Positions 1 through 9,600 of a stretch of DNA of 64,000 nt are shown piece after piece. Within the stretch, counting starts at the first letter, position 1. Every line of letters begins with the position of its first letter. The notes under the pieces were generated by a model, which was not told where the DNA came from, did not search any database, and saw nothing but the letters and a program-made list of their open reading frames with translations. Location: assembly GCA_964022665.1 (NCBI GenBank), contig CAXIDF010000010.1, forward strand, positions 62,001 through 126,000, read 5' to 3'. The translations under genes and the position numbers were made by a program. This DNA is from Haliea sp964022665. GTDB taxonomy: Bacteria; Pseudomonadota; Gammaproteobacteria; Pseudomonadales; Halieaceae.

Positions 1-1
1 T

Positions 2-1450
2 GATGAGGCGAAGGAGGATGTGCAGGAGCTGGTGGAATTCCTGCGCGATCCCAGCCGTTTCCAGAAGCTCGGTGGGCGCATACCCCGTGGCGTGCTGATG
101 GTGGGGCAACCCGGCACCGGTAAAACGCTGCTGGCAAAAGCCATCGCCGGCGAAGCCAAGGTACCCTTTTTCTCTATCTCCGGTTCGGATTTCGTCGAGA
201 TGTTCGTCGGCGTGGGCGCTTCCCGCGTGCGTGACATGTTTGACCAGGCGAAGAAGCAGGCGCCCTGCATTATCTTCATCGACGAAATCGACGCGGTCGG
301 CCGTCATCGCGGTGCCGGCCTGGGTGGTGGGCACGACGAGCGCGAGCAGACCCTCAACCAGCTGCTGGTGGAGATGGACGGCTTTGAAGTGAATGACGGT
401 GTTATCGTGATCGCTGCCACCAACCGTCCCGATGTGCTCGACCCCGCCCTGTTGCGTCCGGGCCGTTTCGACCGCCAGGTGGTGGTGGGTTTGCCTGATA
501 TTCGCGGACGCGAGCAGATTCTGAAAGTACACATGCGCAAGGTGCCGCTGTCCGAGGACGTCGTGGCCTCGCGCATTGCCCGTGGCACGCCCGGTTTCTC
601 CGGCGCCGATCTGGCGAACCTGGTGAACGAGGCAGCGCTCTTCGCAGCGCGCGCCGGTGTGCGCACGGTGGGCATGACGCAGTTCGAGTTGGCCAAGGAC
701 AAGATCATGATGGGCGCCGAGCGCAAGTCCATGGTCATGTCGGAAAAGGAAAAGCGCAACACCGCTTACCACGAGGCGGGCCACGCCATTGTTGGTCGCT
801 TGGTGCCTGAGCACGACCCGGTGTACAAGGTGAGCATCATTCCCCGCGGCCGCGCCCTGGGTGTGACGATGTTCCTGCCGGAAGAAGACCGCTACAGCCA
901 CAGCCGGCGGCACATCATCAGCCAGGTGTGCAGCCTGTTCGGCGGGCGCATTGCCGAGGAAATGACCCTGGGCAAGGACGGCGTCACCACCGGGGCTTCC
1001 AACGATATCCAGCGCGCCACCAGCATCGCACGCAACATGGTGACCAAGTGGGGCCTGTCGGAAAAGCTGGGCCCGCTGATGTATGACGAAGCGGAGGAGG
1101 AGGTGTTCCTCGGTCGTTCTGCCGGACACCAGACCAAATCCCTGTCGGCGGAGACCGCCAAGCTGATCGATCAGGAAGTGCGCGGTATCATTGACGAGTG
1201 TTACAGCACAGCGCAGGGCATTTTGGAAGAGAACGTGGACAAACTACACGCTATGGCCGACGCCCTGATGTTGTACGAGACTATCGACGCCGACCAGATC
1301 AACGACATCATGGAAGGGCGCACCCCGCGTGAGCCCGCTGACTGGGGTGGCTCGGATGGCGGCCCACAGGCCGGTGCACGCAAGGCGACAACGGCGGAGG
1401 ACGATGAAGAAGCGGCCAGCCCGATAGGCGGCCCCGCCGGTGAGCACTGA
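2..1450 (+). CDS. ftsH: ATP-dependent zinc metalloprotease FtsH (5'-truncated by window edge)
   Basis: Membrane-anchored AAA+ protease that degrades misfolded membrane proteins and regulatory proteins. The frame is open from base 2, and about 482 C-terminal residues are present. The N-terminal membrane segments and periplasmic domain lie before the window, so the GTG at 20 is not the start. Visible elements are a Walker A (GQPGTGKT, with Q where most FtsH have P), Walker B (IIFIDEIDAVGR), the second region of homology with the arginine finger (ATNRPDVLDPALLRPGRFDR), and the zinc site HEAGH. The tail is acidic and low-complexity. folP follows 15 nt later, as in many gammaproteobacteria, suggesting one operon with folP and glmM. 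Confidence 0.97.
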   Translation, partial: DEAKEDVQELVEFLRDPSRFQKLGGRIPRGVLMVGQPGTGKTLLAKAIAGEAKVPFFSISGSDFVEMFVGVGASRVRDMFDQAKKQAPCIIFIDEIDAVGRHRGAGLGGGHDEREQTLNQLLVEMDGFEVNDGVIVIAATNRPDVLDPALLRPGRFDRQVVVGLPDIRGREQILKVHMRKVPLSEDVVASRIARGTPGFSGADLANLVNEAALFAARAGVRTVGMTQFELAKDKIMMGAERKSMVMSEKEKRNTAYHEAGHAIVGRLVPEHDPVYKVSIIPRGRALGVTMFLPEEDRYSHSRRHIISQVCSLFGGRIAEEMTLGKDGVTTGASNDIQRATSIARNMVTKWGLSEKLGPLMYDEAEEEVFLGRSAGHQTKSLSAETAKLIDQEVRGIIDECYSTAQGILEENVDKLHAMADALMLYETIDADQINDIMEGRTPREPADWGGSDGGPQAGARKATTAEDDEEAASPIGGPAGEH

Positions 1451-1465
1451 TCCCTCCGCTCGGCA

Positions 1466-2365
1466 GTGAGTGCCACCCCAGGCCCGGCGCTTGACTGCGC
1501 CGGGCGTGTTCTGGACCTTTCGCGCCCTGTGGTCATGGGCGTGGTCAATACAACCCCTGATTCCTTCTCCGATGGTGGTGCCCTGTATCGGGGTGGCCAT
1601 CTCGATATCGAGCGCGCGCTCGCACACACCCGACGACTGTGCGCAGAAGGCGCGGCGATTCTGGATATCGGTGGCGAGTCCACGCGCCCCGGAGCGCCGC
1701 CTGTCTCTTCTGCGGAAGAGCAGGATCGCGTGCTGCCGTTGGTGGAGCGTGTGGCGCGCGAACTTGATGTGGTGATCTCCGTGGACACCAGTGACCCGGT
1801 GGTGATGCGTGAAGCGGCGGCACTCGGGGCGGGTATGCTCAACGATGTGCGAGCGCTCACCCGCGACGGAGCACTGGAGGCGGCGGTGGCGTCTGGCCTG
1901 CCGGTGTGCCTGATGCATATGCAGGGACAGCCGGGCACGATGCAGCAAGCGCCGGCCTACACCGATGTGGTGGCTGAGGTACGCGGTTTTCTGGCGCAGC
2001 GGCGGGAGGCCTGCCTGGAGGCGGGCATGGTGCGCCGGCAGATTCTTTTCGACCCCGGATTTGGCTTTGGCAAGACGGTGGCGCATAACCTGGAGTTGCT
2101 GGACCGCCTCGGCGACTTGGCGCTGGATGGCCTGCCGCTGCTGGTCGGGCTGTCGCGCAAGTCGTTGATTGGCAAGGTGCTGGGGCGCGCTACAGCCCCG
2201 GGGAAGCCCGGGGTGGACATCGCACAAGACCGTCTCGCCGGCAGCCTGGCCCTGGCGGTGCTTGCAGTCGAGCGTGGTGCCGCTATAGTGCGAGCGCATG
2301 ATGTGGCGGCAACGGTGGATGCGCTGGCCATGTGTGTGGCAACGAAGCGATGGGGGCGACCTTGA
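1466..2365 (+). CDS. folP: Dihydropteroate synthase
   Basis: Joins 6-hydroxymethyl-dihydropterin pyrophosphate to p-aminobenzoate in folate synthesis. It is a TIM barrel of 299 residues, within the usual range. Diagnostic segments are MGVVNTTPDSFSDGG near the N-terminus (pterin/phosphate loop), ILDIGGESTRPGA, the SVDTSDP strand, and FDPGFGFGKT. The start is a GTG 15 nt after ftsH. The stop overlaps the probable TTG start of glmM by 2 nt, so translation of the two is probably coupled. ftsH-folP-glmM is a classic proteobacterial operon. Confidence 0.95.
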   Translation: MSATPGPALDCAGRVLDLSRPVVMGVVNTTPDSFSDGGALYRGGHLDIERALAHTRRLCAEGAAILDIGGESTRPGAPPVSSAEEQDRVLPLVERVARELDVVISVDTSDPVVMREAAALGAGMLNDVRALTRDGALEAAVASGLPVCLMHMQGQPGTMQQAPAYTDVVAEVRGFLAQRREACLEAGMVRRQILFDPGFGFGKTVAHNLELLDRLGDLALDGLPLLVGLSRKSLIGKVLGRATAPGKPGVDIAQDRLAGSLALAVLAVERGAAIVRAHDVAATVDALAMCVATKRWGRP

Positions 2366-3717
2366 GTAGACAGTTCTTCGGTACCGATGGCATTCGGGGC
2401 ACAGTGGGCGAAGCCCCTATCACCCCGGACTTCATGCTCAAGCTGGGCTGGGCCTGCGGCCGCGTGTTCGCGCGGGGCGCCAGCCCCGGCACCCACAACA
2501 CGGTCATTATTGGCAAGGATACCCGGGTTTCCGGCTACATGTTCGAGTCCGCCCTGGAAGCGGGGCTGGTGGCCGCCGGCGTGGACGTCAAGCTGTTGGG
2601 CCCCATGCCGACACCGGCTGTCGCCCTGATGACCCGCACCCAGAACGCCGTGGCGGGGATTGTGATCAGCGCCTCCCACAACCCTTATTACGACAACGGT
2701 ATCAAGTTCTTTTCATCGGATGGCGCCAAACTGGCCGACGAGGTGGAGCTCGCCATCGAGGCTGAACTGGCCTGTGACCTGGTGGTCGTGCCGTCGCGGG
2801 ATATTGGCAAGGTTGTGCGGGTTGCCGACGCCGCGGGCCGTTACATCGAATATTGCAAGGCCACGGTGCCAGACAGTTTCAGCCTGCGCGGCCTGAAAAT
2901 CGCGGTCGACTGTGCCCACGGTGCGACCTACCATATCGCACCCAATGTTCTGGCCGAACTCGGCGCGGACGTGGTCAGCATGGGCGATCGGCCCGATGGC
3001 TACAACATCAACGAAGGCGTGGGCTCGACCGATACCGCGCGCCTCTCGGCCCTGGTGCTGGAACGCGGGGCCGACCTGGGTATTGCCTACGACGGCGATG
3101 GCGACCGCGTTATGTTCGTTGACGCTGACGGTTCCCTGGTGGATGGCGACGAGTTGCTCTATGTGATTGCTGTGCACCGGGCTGCACAGGGGCACAGCGA
3201 AGCGGGCGTCGTCGGCACACTCATGTCCAACCTCGGGCTGGAACTGGCGCTGCGCGAGTTGGGACTGGAACTGGCACGGGCCAAGGTCGGTGACCGCTAT
3301 GTCAAAGAACTCATGGAAGCCCGCGGTTGGCGCCTGGGCGGCGAGTCCTCCGGGCATATCATCTGCGCGGACCACACCACGACGGGCGACGGCATTGTTG
3401 CCAGCCTGCAGGTGCTGGTGGCTATGGCCGATGCCGGACGTAGCCTGGCGCAATTGCGGGCCGGGCTGCGCAAGTGCCCGCAGACCATGATCAACGTACC
3501 GGTCAACGGTCGTTTTGTGCTCAGTGAACTGCCCGCAGTGATGGCGGCGGTCGAGTCGGTGGAGCAGGTGCTGGGCACGCGCGGGCGTGTGCTGTTGCGC
3601 CCCTCCGGTACGGAACCCCTGGTGCGGGTGATGGTCGAGGGTGAGGACGCAGCGGAAGTGGAAGCGCTCTGCCAGGCACTTGCCAGCGACGTGGCAGAGG
3701 CCCTGCAGGCGAGCTGA
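2362..3717 (+). CDS. glmM: Phosphoglucosamine mutase
   Basis: Interconverts glucosamine-6-P and glucosamine-1-P for UDP-GlcNAc, feeding peptidoglycan and LPS. It has the catalytic phosphoserine loop (ISASHNPYYDNGIKF), the metal loop (YDGDGDRVMFVD) and the C-terminal phosphate loop (RPSGTEPLVRV). I place the start at TTG 2362 because the protein then begins MSRQFFGTDGIRG, the family N-terminus, and a GGGGG run lies just upstream. ATG 2350 and ATG 2332 are in-frame alternatives that add 4 or 10 residues. It overlaps the folP stop. Confidence 0.95.
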   Translation: MSRQFFGTDGIRGTVGEAPITPDFMLKLGWACGRVFARGASPGTHNTVIIGKDTRVSGYMFESALEAGLVAAGVDVKLLGPMPTPAVALMTRTQNAVAGIVISASHNPYYDNGIKFFSSDGAKLADEVELAIEAELACDLVVVPSRDIGKVVRVADAAGRYIEYCKATVPDSFSLRGLKIAVDCAHGATYHIAPNVLAELGADVVSMGDRPDGYNINEGVGSTDTARLSALVLERGADLGIAYDGDGDRVMFVDADGSLVDGDELLYVIAVHRAAQGHSEAGVVGTLMSNLGLELALRELGLELARAKVGDRYVKELMEARGWRLGGESSGHIICADHTTTGDGIVASLQVLVAMADAGRSLAQLRAGLRKCPQTMINVPVNGRFVLSELPAVMAAVESVEQVLGTRGRVLLRPSGTEPLVRVMVEGEDAAEVEALCQALASDVAEALQAS

Positions 3718-3796
3718 GACACCCGCTGGCGCGCCTTGTATGTGGCGGGCTTCTTGGGTACCATTGCCGACCGTTTTTTGAGGCCGGGTGTAGCCA

Positions 3797-4543
3797 GTGC
3801 GCAAACCGCTTGTGATGGGTAACTGGAAGATGCACGGCACCCGGGCCAGCGTGCAGAAGCTGCTCGCAGAGCTGGTGTCCGAGGGCGCGCCTGCGTCGGT
3901 AGACGTTGCGGTTTGCCCGGTGTTCGTGCATATCCCGCTGGCGGTCAGCCTGTGTGAAGGCTCGGCGCTCGCCGTGGGCGCTCAGGACTGTAGTCACATG
4001 GTCGAGGGCGCTTACACGGGGGAGGTGGCGGCAGCAATGCTGGTGGATTGCGGCTGTCACTGGGTGATTCTCGGACACTCTGAACGGCGCCAGTACCACG
4101 GTGAGTCAGACGACATGGTCGCGGCAAAACTGGCAGCGGCGCTGGCCGCGGGTATCGCGCCAGTGCTTTGTGTTGGTGAAACCCGGGACGAGCGCGAGGC
4201 CGGTGAGGCCGAATACACAGTGGCGCGACAGTTACAGGGCGCGCTGCGCGGGCAGGCCAGCCTGCACAGCCTGGTTATCGCCTACGAGCCTGTCTGGGCG
4301 ATCGGTACCGGGTTGACGGCCACGCCCGAGCAGGCGCAGGCCATGCACGCGTTCATCCGCGGGCAGCTGGAAGCGCTGCCGGGGCTTGATGCCGCGGCGA
4401 CTCGCGTAGTGTACGGCGGTAGTGTGAAGCCGGACAACGCAGCAGAGTTGTTTGCGCAGGACGATATCGACGGCGCGCTGGTCGGTGGCGCATCGCTCGA
4501 CGCACAGGATTTTCACGCGATTGTTGCCGCAGCACAGGGCTGA
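3797..4543 (+). CDS. tpiA: Triosephosphate isomerase
   Basis: Glycolytic interconversion of dihydroxyacetone phosphate and glyceraldehyde-3-P. The 248-residue TIM barrel has the substrate lysine in NWKMHG, the catalytic histidine in ILGHSERRQ and the catalytic glutamate in AYEPVWAIGTG. The GTG start puts RKPLVMGNWKMHG at the N-terminus, as expected for the family. It sits between glmM and secG, a common arrangement in gammaproteobacteria. Confidence 0.96.
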   Translation: MRKPLVMGNWKMHGTRASVQKLLAELVSEGAPASVDVAVCPVFVHIPLAVSLCEGSALAVGAQDCSHMVEGAYTGEVAAAMLVDCGCHWVILGHSERRQYHGESDDMVAAKLAAALAAGIAPVLCVGETRDEREAGEAEYTVARQLQGALRGQASLHSLVIAYEPVWAIGTGLTATPEQAQAMHAFIRGQLEALPGLDAAATRVVYGGSVKPDNAAELFAQDDIDGALVGGASLDAQDFHAIVAAAQG

Positions 4544-4587
4544 CAAACGCAATACAGACGTGTAGAGCCCGGGTGGGCAAGGGTGTT

Positions 4588-4959
4588 ATGGAACAGATAA
4601 TTCTGATCGTTCATTTGCTGATCGCGCTGGCTATCATCGGCCTGATCATGCTGCAGCAGGGCAAGGGAGCGGACGTTGGCGCATCATTCGGTGCCGGCGC
4701 CTCGCAGACGCTGTTTGGCAGTGCCGGCAGCAGCAATGTACTGACCAAGTCAACCGCCTGGCTGGTCGTGCTGTTCTTCGCCACCAGCTTTGGCCTGGCC
4801 ATGCTGGCCAGCCAGAAAACACAGGTGGTGGACGACCTGGATCTGGTTATACCCGCCGCAGAGAAAAGGATGGCGCCAGTACTGGATTCCGACCTGCCAA
4901 CTGTGGATAATGCCGAGCCGGCAGCCGAGGCTGCCGCAGGCGACGTGCCGGAACTGTAA
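4588..4959 (+). CDS. secG: Preprotein translocase subunit SecG
   Basis: Small accessory subunit of the SecYEG channel. The protein of 123 residues has two hydrophobic membrane segments (about residues 2-22 and 51-72) separated by the hallmark loop MLQQGKGADVGASFGAGASQTLFG. The tail is acidic and variable. ATG 4588 gives the canonical MEQIILIVHLLIAL start; a GTG at 4573 would add five residues not seen in relatives. tRNA-Leu follows 20 nt after the stop, the usual secG-leuU order. Confidence 0.95.
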   Translation: MEQIILIVHLLIALAIIGLIMLQQGKGADVGASFGAGASQTLFGSAGSSNVLTKSTAWLVVLFFATSFGLAMLASQKTQVVDDLDLVIPAAEKRMAPVLDSDLPTVDNAEPAAEAAAGDVPEL

Positions 4960-4979
4960 ACCGGTCACGCAACGTTTTT

Positions 4980-5065
4980 GCCGAAGTGGTGGAATTGGTA
5001 GACACGCCATCTTGAGGGGGTGGTGGGCATAGCTCGTGCGGGTTCAAGTCCCGCCTTCGGCACCA
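4980..5065 (+). tRNA. tRNA-Leu (anticodon GAG)
   Basis: Class II tRNA of 86 nt. The acceptor stem GCCGAAG (4980-4986) pairs with CTTCGGC (5055-5061), followed by A and an encoded CCA. The anticodon stem CCATC/GGTGG encloses a loop with GAG at 5014-5016. A long variable arm and the T-loop GGTTCAAGTCC are present. It follows secG, as E. coli leuU does. Confidence 0.97.
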
Positions 5066-5098
5066 AATTGATGTTCAGGAGTGTTCCGGAATGTCTTG

Positions 5099-5126
5099 AG
5101 AGCCTGGCACTTGCCGGGCTTTTTTG
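5099..5126 (+). terminator. Rho-independent terminator after tRNA-Leu
   Basis: AGCCTGG (5101-5107) pairs with CCGGGCT (5114-5120), with one T-G wobble and a six-base loop, followed by a run of six T. It ends the tpiA-secG-tRNA-Leu transcript and separates it from the accessory block that follows. Apart from this hairpin, 5127-5359 shows nothing convincing. Confidence 0.75.
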
Positions 5127-5359
5127 TGCCTGCCTTTCCTGCGGTCGCCTCCGTTTCACACGTGTTGTGCTGTGCCGCCAGCCACGCGGTGCGGTCGGAT
5201 AGGGTCATGTAAACCAGTGTGATAGTGTATTGAGGGCTCGGCTTGCCGGGGGGTGTTGCAGTGGATGACAACGGTTTTCGACTCCGCAGTGTGTCGGGGC
5301 ACACCCGGACCGATGGGGTCCAGGGGCGGCCGTGGTCCGCACAAAGGAGAGCGTAGCCG

Positions 5360-7147
5360 ATGCTCAGGCGTAGCAGTCAAGTCAAGGACAAGCTTTCAAC
5401 ACATTTCGGCAGCCGGCTTTCAGCGGGAGAGGGTGTGCTGCAACTGGCCCTGCTGGGGCTGCTATCGGGCATCGGAACGGGTGGTGTCATACTCCTCTTT
5501 CGCAGTGCCATCGAATGGCCACTTGAGTACTTTCTGCCGGGTGCCGACAGTGAGGCCTTTGAGCAGCTGGGCCACATGGCGCGCATGTTGCTGCCGCTGG
5601 CGGGTGCCGTGGGCCTCGGTCTGTTTCTGCACTTTCTGTCGGTGAGCGACCGCCGGGTGGGTGTTGCCCACGTGATGCACCGCCTGAATTACCATCAGGG
5701 CTATATTCAACTGCGTGGCGCGCTGATCCAGTTTCTTCTCGGGGTGGGCACCGTGATCACCGGGCAGTCCGCCGGGCGCGAGGGGCCGGCGGTGCACCTG
5801 GGGGCAGCGTTCTCGAGCCTGCTCGGCCAGTGGCTGCGCCTGCCCAATAACAGCATTCGCACGCTGGTGGCCTGTGGTGTTGCCGCGGCCATTGCGGCGT
5901 CATTCGACACGCCGATTGCCGGTGTGATTTTCGCCATGGAAGTGGTGATGATGGAATACACCATCGGCGTGTTTACCCCGGTGATTCTCGCGGCAGTGAG
6001 TGCCGCGGTATTGACGCGGGCCGTCTATGGTGCGGAGCCAGCCTTCGAGGTGCCACTGGTGACGCTGCAGTCCCTGCTGGAAATTCCCTGGATCCTGCTC
6101 GTCGCCGCCGTGATTGGTGTCGCGGCAGCGCTGTTTATCCAGCTGATCGAAGCGGCGGGGCGCTTCGATCACCGCCCCATCCTGCTGCGCCTGTTCATGG
6201 CGGGATTGTTCATGATGCCCTTCGCGTTGCTGGTTCCCGAGGTCATGGGCATTGGCTACGACACGGTAGAACGGACCATCAACGGGCAGCTCGCACTGTG
6301 GGTATTACTGGGCGTGGGTATGGCGAAACTGGTGGCGACCGGTGTAAGCGTGGGGCTTGGTATGCCCAGTAGCATCATTGGTCCAACGCTGGTAACCGGC
6401 GCCACCCTCGGTGGTGCATTGGGGCTGGTGGGGGCGGCGCTGATGCCCGAGCAGGCATCGACCGTGGCTTTCTACGCCATGTTGGGTATGGGCGCCATGA
6501 TGGGTGCTGTGTTGCATGCCCCTCTCGCCGCGCTAATGGCCTTGCTGGAGTTCACACACAACCCCCACATCATCATGCCCGGTATGCTTGCCATCACCGT
6601 GGCGAGCCTGGTGACCAGTGAAGTGTTCGGCAAGAAAGCGGTATTCCAGAGTATGCTCAAGGCGCAGGGCCTGGGATACGAGGCATCGCCAGTGACCCAG
6701 GCACTGCGGCGGGTTGGTGTGGGTGCCATTATGGAGCGCAGTGTCAAGGCGGCGCCGCGCATGCTGGAGGGAGAGGCCGTTGCCGCCGTACTGGCGGGGG
6801 GCACGCGCTGGGTGCTGGTCGAGGGTAGTAATGGCCCGGTATCGCTATTGCTGACGGCTGATCTTGCACGCTTTGTCGAGCAACGTGAATCCGAGGCCCA
6901 GGAGCGCGGTGAGGCCACGGCCATCGAAGCAGCGGTGGATCTGATGGCAATTCCGGCAAAACGGCAAGAAGTGGCGGCGGTGTCGTACCAGGCGACGCTG
7001 GAGGAGGCGTTACAGACCCTGGAACGTACCGGTGCTGAGGTGCTGTACGTGCGCCAGTATCTCTCCTACGGCATTGTGCGCATTGCGGGCGTGCTGCATC
7101 GGGCGGATATCGACAGCTACTATCAGGCGGGTGTTGTCCGCGTCTAA
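5360..7147 (+). CDS. ClC-family chloride/anion channel or H+-coupled antiporter with CBS-like tail
   Basis: Integral membrane anion transporter of 595 residues. The membrane part covers about residues 20-440, with the family motif GREGPAVH near residue 138. The C-terminal 150 residues resemble a cytoplasmic CBS pair. The other two selectivity motifs are atypical: the usual GSGIP loop is replaced by a segment with VGVAHVMHRL, and the usual GxFxP by GLGMPSSIIGP. The start has a good RBS (AAAGGAG, 11 nt upstream). It stands alone between the tRNA-Leu terminator and a TonB receptor. Whether it is a channel or an exchanger, and for which anion, cannot be told from the sequence. Confidence 0.88.
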   Translation: MLRRSSQVKDKLSTHFGSRLSAGEGVLQLALLGLLSGIGTGGVILLFRSAIEWPLEYFLPGADSEAFEQLGHMARMLLPLAGAVGLGLFLHFLSVSDRRVGVAHVMHRLNYHQGYIQLRGALIQFLLGVGTVITGQSAGREGPAVHLGAAFSSLLGQWLRLPNNSIRTLVACGVAAAIAASFDTPIAGVIFAMEVVMMEYTIGVFTPVILAAVSAAVLTRAVYGAEPAFEVPLVTLQSLLEIPWILLVAAVIGVAAALFIQLIEAAGRFDHRPILLRLFMAGLFMMPFALLVPEVMGIGYDTVERTINGQLALWVLLGVGMAKLVATGVSVGLGMPSSIIGPTLVTGATLGGALGLVGAALMPEQASTVAFYAMLGMGAMMGAVLHAPLAALMALLEFTHNPHIIMPGMLAITVASLVTSEVFGKKAVFQSMLKAQGLGYEASPVTQALRRVGVGAIMERSVKAAPRMLEGEAVAAVLAGGTRWVLVEGSNGPVSLLLTADLARFVEQRESEAQERGEATAIEAAVDLMAIPAKRQEVAAVSYQATLEEALQTLERTGAEVLYVRQYLSYGIVRIAGVLHRADIDSYYQAGVVRV

Positions 7148-7243
7148 CGCATTTGGGGTATGCGGCGGCGGAAGCAAGCGGCTAGGGTGGCGGCACTCCG
7201 AGTGTTAGCTTTCAACATCTCGATAATAAAGGGATCGTCAGCC

Positions 7244-9541
7244 ATGAAAAAAATTGCATCTGTATCCGCACACCATCATTTCCCGAAAATGCTGCTTGCC
7301 GCTGCCGTGCTGGCCACCAGCCAGGCGCAGGCCCAGGGGCTTGAGGAAGTCGTTGTTACCGCCCAGAAGCGCGAGCAGTCGCTGCAGGACGCGCCCATTG
7401 CCATCACCGCCTTTGGCGAATACGAGCTTGAGCAGCGTGGCATCCGCGACCTCGTCGATCTCGGCACCATAGCGCCCAACGTCAAGGTGGCACCGCTGCC
7501 GTCCAACACCGCCAAGGCAACGGTGGCCATTCGCGGCTCGGTGACCTCAAACCCCGGTATCTACTGGGAACCCACGGTGGGCATTTACCTCGACGGCGCG
7601 TATGTCGGCAAGTTTTCCGGCAACGTGTTCAAGCTGGCCGAAGTGGAGCGCATCGAAATACTGCGCGGCCCGCAGGGCACCCTGTTTGGCCGTAACACCT
7701 CGGGCGGTGCGGTCAACGTGGTGACCCAGAAACCTACCGGCGAGCTGGGCGGTCGCCTGCGCGCCGGAGTGGGTAACTTCGGCTACACCGAGATTGACGG
7801 CAGCCTGAACCTGCCCCAGCTCGACCTGGGTGGTGCGGGCAACCTGAAAACCCGCCTCAGCCTGTCCTGGGATGACCGCGACGGGTTCTATGACAACGTC
7901 GCCGCGGCGCCTGGCACCACCATCACCCACCCCTTTACCGGCCAGCCCATTCCAGCCAACCCACCCGGCGCGGAAGATGAGCAGAATGCAGCCTCGAGCA
8001 CGGTGGGCCGCCTGGACCTGCTCTGGGATGTCAGCGACCGCTTTTCCGTGCGCTACTCGCTGGATGAGGTTGACGTCGAGAACACCCCCGGCAAGCCACA
8101 GTTCACCAGCTTTGACCCGACCAGCCTGGTGTTCGGCTTCCCGCTGCCGGGTGAGCTCGCCCAGTTTCTCACCAGCGAGACCGATAACCTCGAGGCAAAC
8201 AGCATTGATGCGGATGTCTACGAAGAATTCGACTCCACCAGCAATACGCTGACTATGGACTATGATCTTGGCAGCGCCGGTATCCTGGGTGATGCATCGG
8301 TCAAGTATGTATACAACCACCGCGATCTGAGCTTTGCCCAGAGCCTGGACAACGATGGCACGCCCTTCGGTCTGTTCCACTCCGCGATTGAGGAAGAGTA
8401 CACGCAGCAATCCCACGAGGTGCAGCTTACCGGGTCTTATGACCGGGTGAACTATGTCATGGGGCTTTACTACTTCGACGAAGATGCGGACGTCTACAAC
8501 CCCCTGCAGCCGCTGAACTCCTTCTTCGGGCCGCTGTTGTCGCGTAATGCCTACGGCCTGGAGTCCGAGCAGTTTGCCGTTTACGGCCAGGCGGACTGGC
8601 GCCCACCGGTGCTGGATGACCGCCTGACCATTACCGCCGGCATTCGCTGGACGGAAGAAGAAAAGACGGTCTATATCGACCACCCCGACGATAACCCGCC
8701 CTTCGCCGGCGAAAACACCGACGATTACAGCAACGTAGCGCCCACGCTGATCTTCAGCTACGAGTTCACCGACGAATTCAATGCCTACGCCAAGTACGCC
8801 AAGGGCTGGAAAGCGGGTGGCTTCAACGGTGAGGCGGGTAGCATTGAGGACTTCAACGTCGGCTTTGATCCGGAAGAAATCGACTCCTATGAGATCGGCT
8901 TCAAAAGCCGCTGGCTGGACAACACCCTGCAGCTGAACGGCGCAGCGTTTTATAACGATGAGTCTGATATCCAGCTGTCAGTGTTCATTCCCCGCGATGG
9001 CGGCGTGGCCTCGGTTATCGAGAACGCCGGTGAATCAGTGAAGCAGGGTCTTGAGCTGGAAGTGGTGTACATGCCCAACGCGGATCTCATGCTGAGCGCA
9101 AACTACGGCTACCTGGATTCCGAGTTCACCGAGTTCCTGGAGTTCGACCCGGTTCTGGGTGAAACCGTTGACGTGTCTGATGAGCGCTTTACGCAGTACA
9201 CACCCGAGCACACGGTCAACTTAAGCGTTGAGTACACCATGCTGCGTAGCGACTACGGCGACCTGATGGGCCGCCTGGACTACAGCTACAACGATGAGTA
9301 CACCCCGTACGTGAAGCCGGAGCAGAAAGCGGTTTCCGACATCGATGGCTACGGCACGCTGAACGGTCGCCTCACCCTGATCAACATTCCGGTAGGTGAC
9401 AACCAGCTGCAGGTGGCGCTGTGGGGCAAGAACCTGCTGGATGAGGAATACCGCGTCAATACGGTACCCTTCGGTCCCTTCACGGTTAGCTTCTTCGGCA
9501 ACCCCCGCACCTATGGGTTGGAAGCGCAGTACACCTTCTGA
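7244..9541 (+). CDS. TonB-dependent outer membrane receptor
   Basis: Outer-membrane beta-barrel active transporter of 765 residues. A Sec signal peptide (MKKIASV... to the AQAQ cleavage region) is followed by the TonB-box-like segment LEEVVVTAQKREQS, a plug domain (including VERIEILRGPQGTLFGRNTSGG), and a barrel ending in a terminal Phe. The start at 7244 keeps a proper signal peptide; in-frame sequence upstream to 7160 does not look like a leader. The substrate is unknown. The family is typical of marine and sphingomonad-like gammaproteobacteria that take up lipids, terpenoids or aromatics. It converges on the LuxR-type gene and shares the terminator between them. Confidence 0.92.
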   Translation: MKKIASVSAHHHFPKMLLAAAVLATSQAQAQGLEEVVVTAQKREQSLQDAPIAITAFGEYELEQRGIRDLVDLGTIAPNVKVAPLPSNTAKATVAIRGSVTSNPGIYWEPTVGIYLDGAYVGKFSGNVFKLAEVERIEILRGPQGTLFGRNTSGGAVNVVTQKPTGELGGRLRAGVGNFGYTEIDGSLNLPQLDLGGAGNLKTRLSLSWDDRDGFYDNVAAAPGTTITHPFTGQPIPANPPGAEDEQNAASSTVGRLDLLWDVSDRFSVRYSLDEVDVENTPGKPQFTSFDPTSLVFGFPLPGELAQFLTSETDNLEANSIDADVYEEFDSTSNTLTMDYDLGSAGILGDASVKYVYNHRDLSFAQSLDNDGTPFGLFHSAIEEEYTQQSHEVQLTGSYDRVNYVMGLYYFDEDADVYNPLQPLNSFFGPLLSRNAYGLESEQFAVYGQADWRPPVLDDRLTITAGIRWTEEEKTVYIDHPDDNPPFAGENTDDYSNVAPTLIFSYEFTDEFNAYAKYAKGWKAGGFNGEAGSIEDFNVGFDPEEIDSYEIGFKSRWLDNTLQLNGAAFYNDESDIQLSVFIPRDGGVASVIENAGESVKQGLELEVVYMPNADLMLSANYGYLDSEFTEFLEFDPVLGETVDVSDERFTQYTPEHTVNLSVEYTMLRSDYGDLMGRLDYSYNDEYTPYVKPEQKAVSDIDGYGTLNGRLTLINIPVGDNQLQVALWGKNLLDEEYRVNTVPFGPFTVSFFGNPRTYGLEAQYTF

Positions 9542-9545
9542 TCCC

Positions 9546-9600
9546 TTCCGGTTCGGTTCGGCGATGTTCGCGTCGCCGGGCCGAACCGGAACGCTTTCTT
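9546..9600. terminator. Long bidirectional hairpin between convergent genes
   Basis: A stem of about 19 bp: TTCCGGTTCGG (9546-9556) pairs with CCGAACCGGAA (9581-9591) and CGGCGA with TCGCCG inside, joined by two T-G wobbles, with an eight-base loop. Short T-rich flank on the plus side. It lies exactly between the convergent TonB-receptor and regulator stops. Confidence 0.7.

Noticed and set aside
1244..2299. Minus-strand frame of 351 codons opposite ftsH/folP
   Set aside because: Shadow of two well-identified genes, low-complexity His/Arg-rich translation, no RBS.
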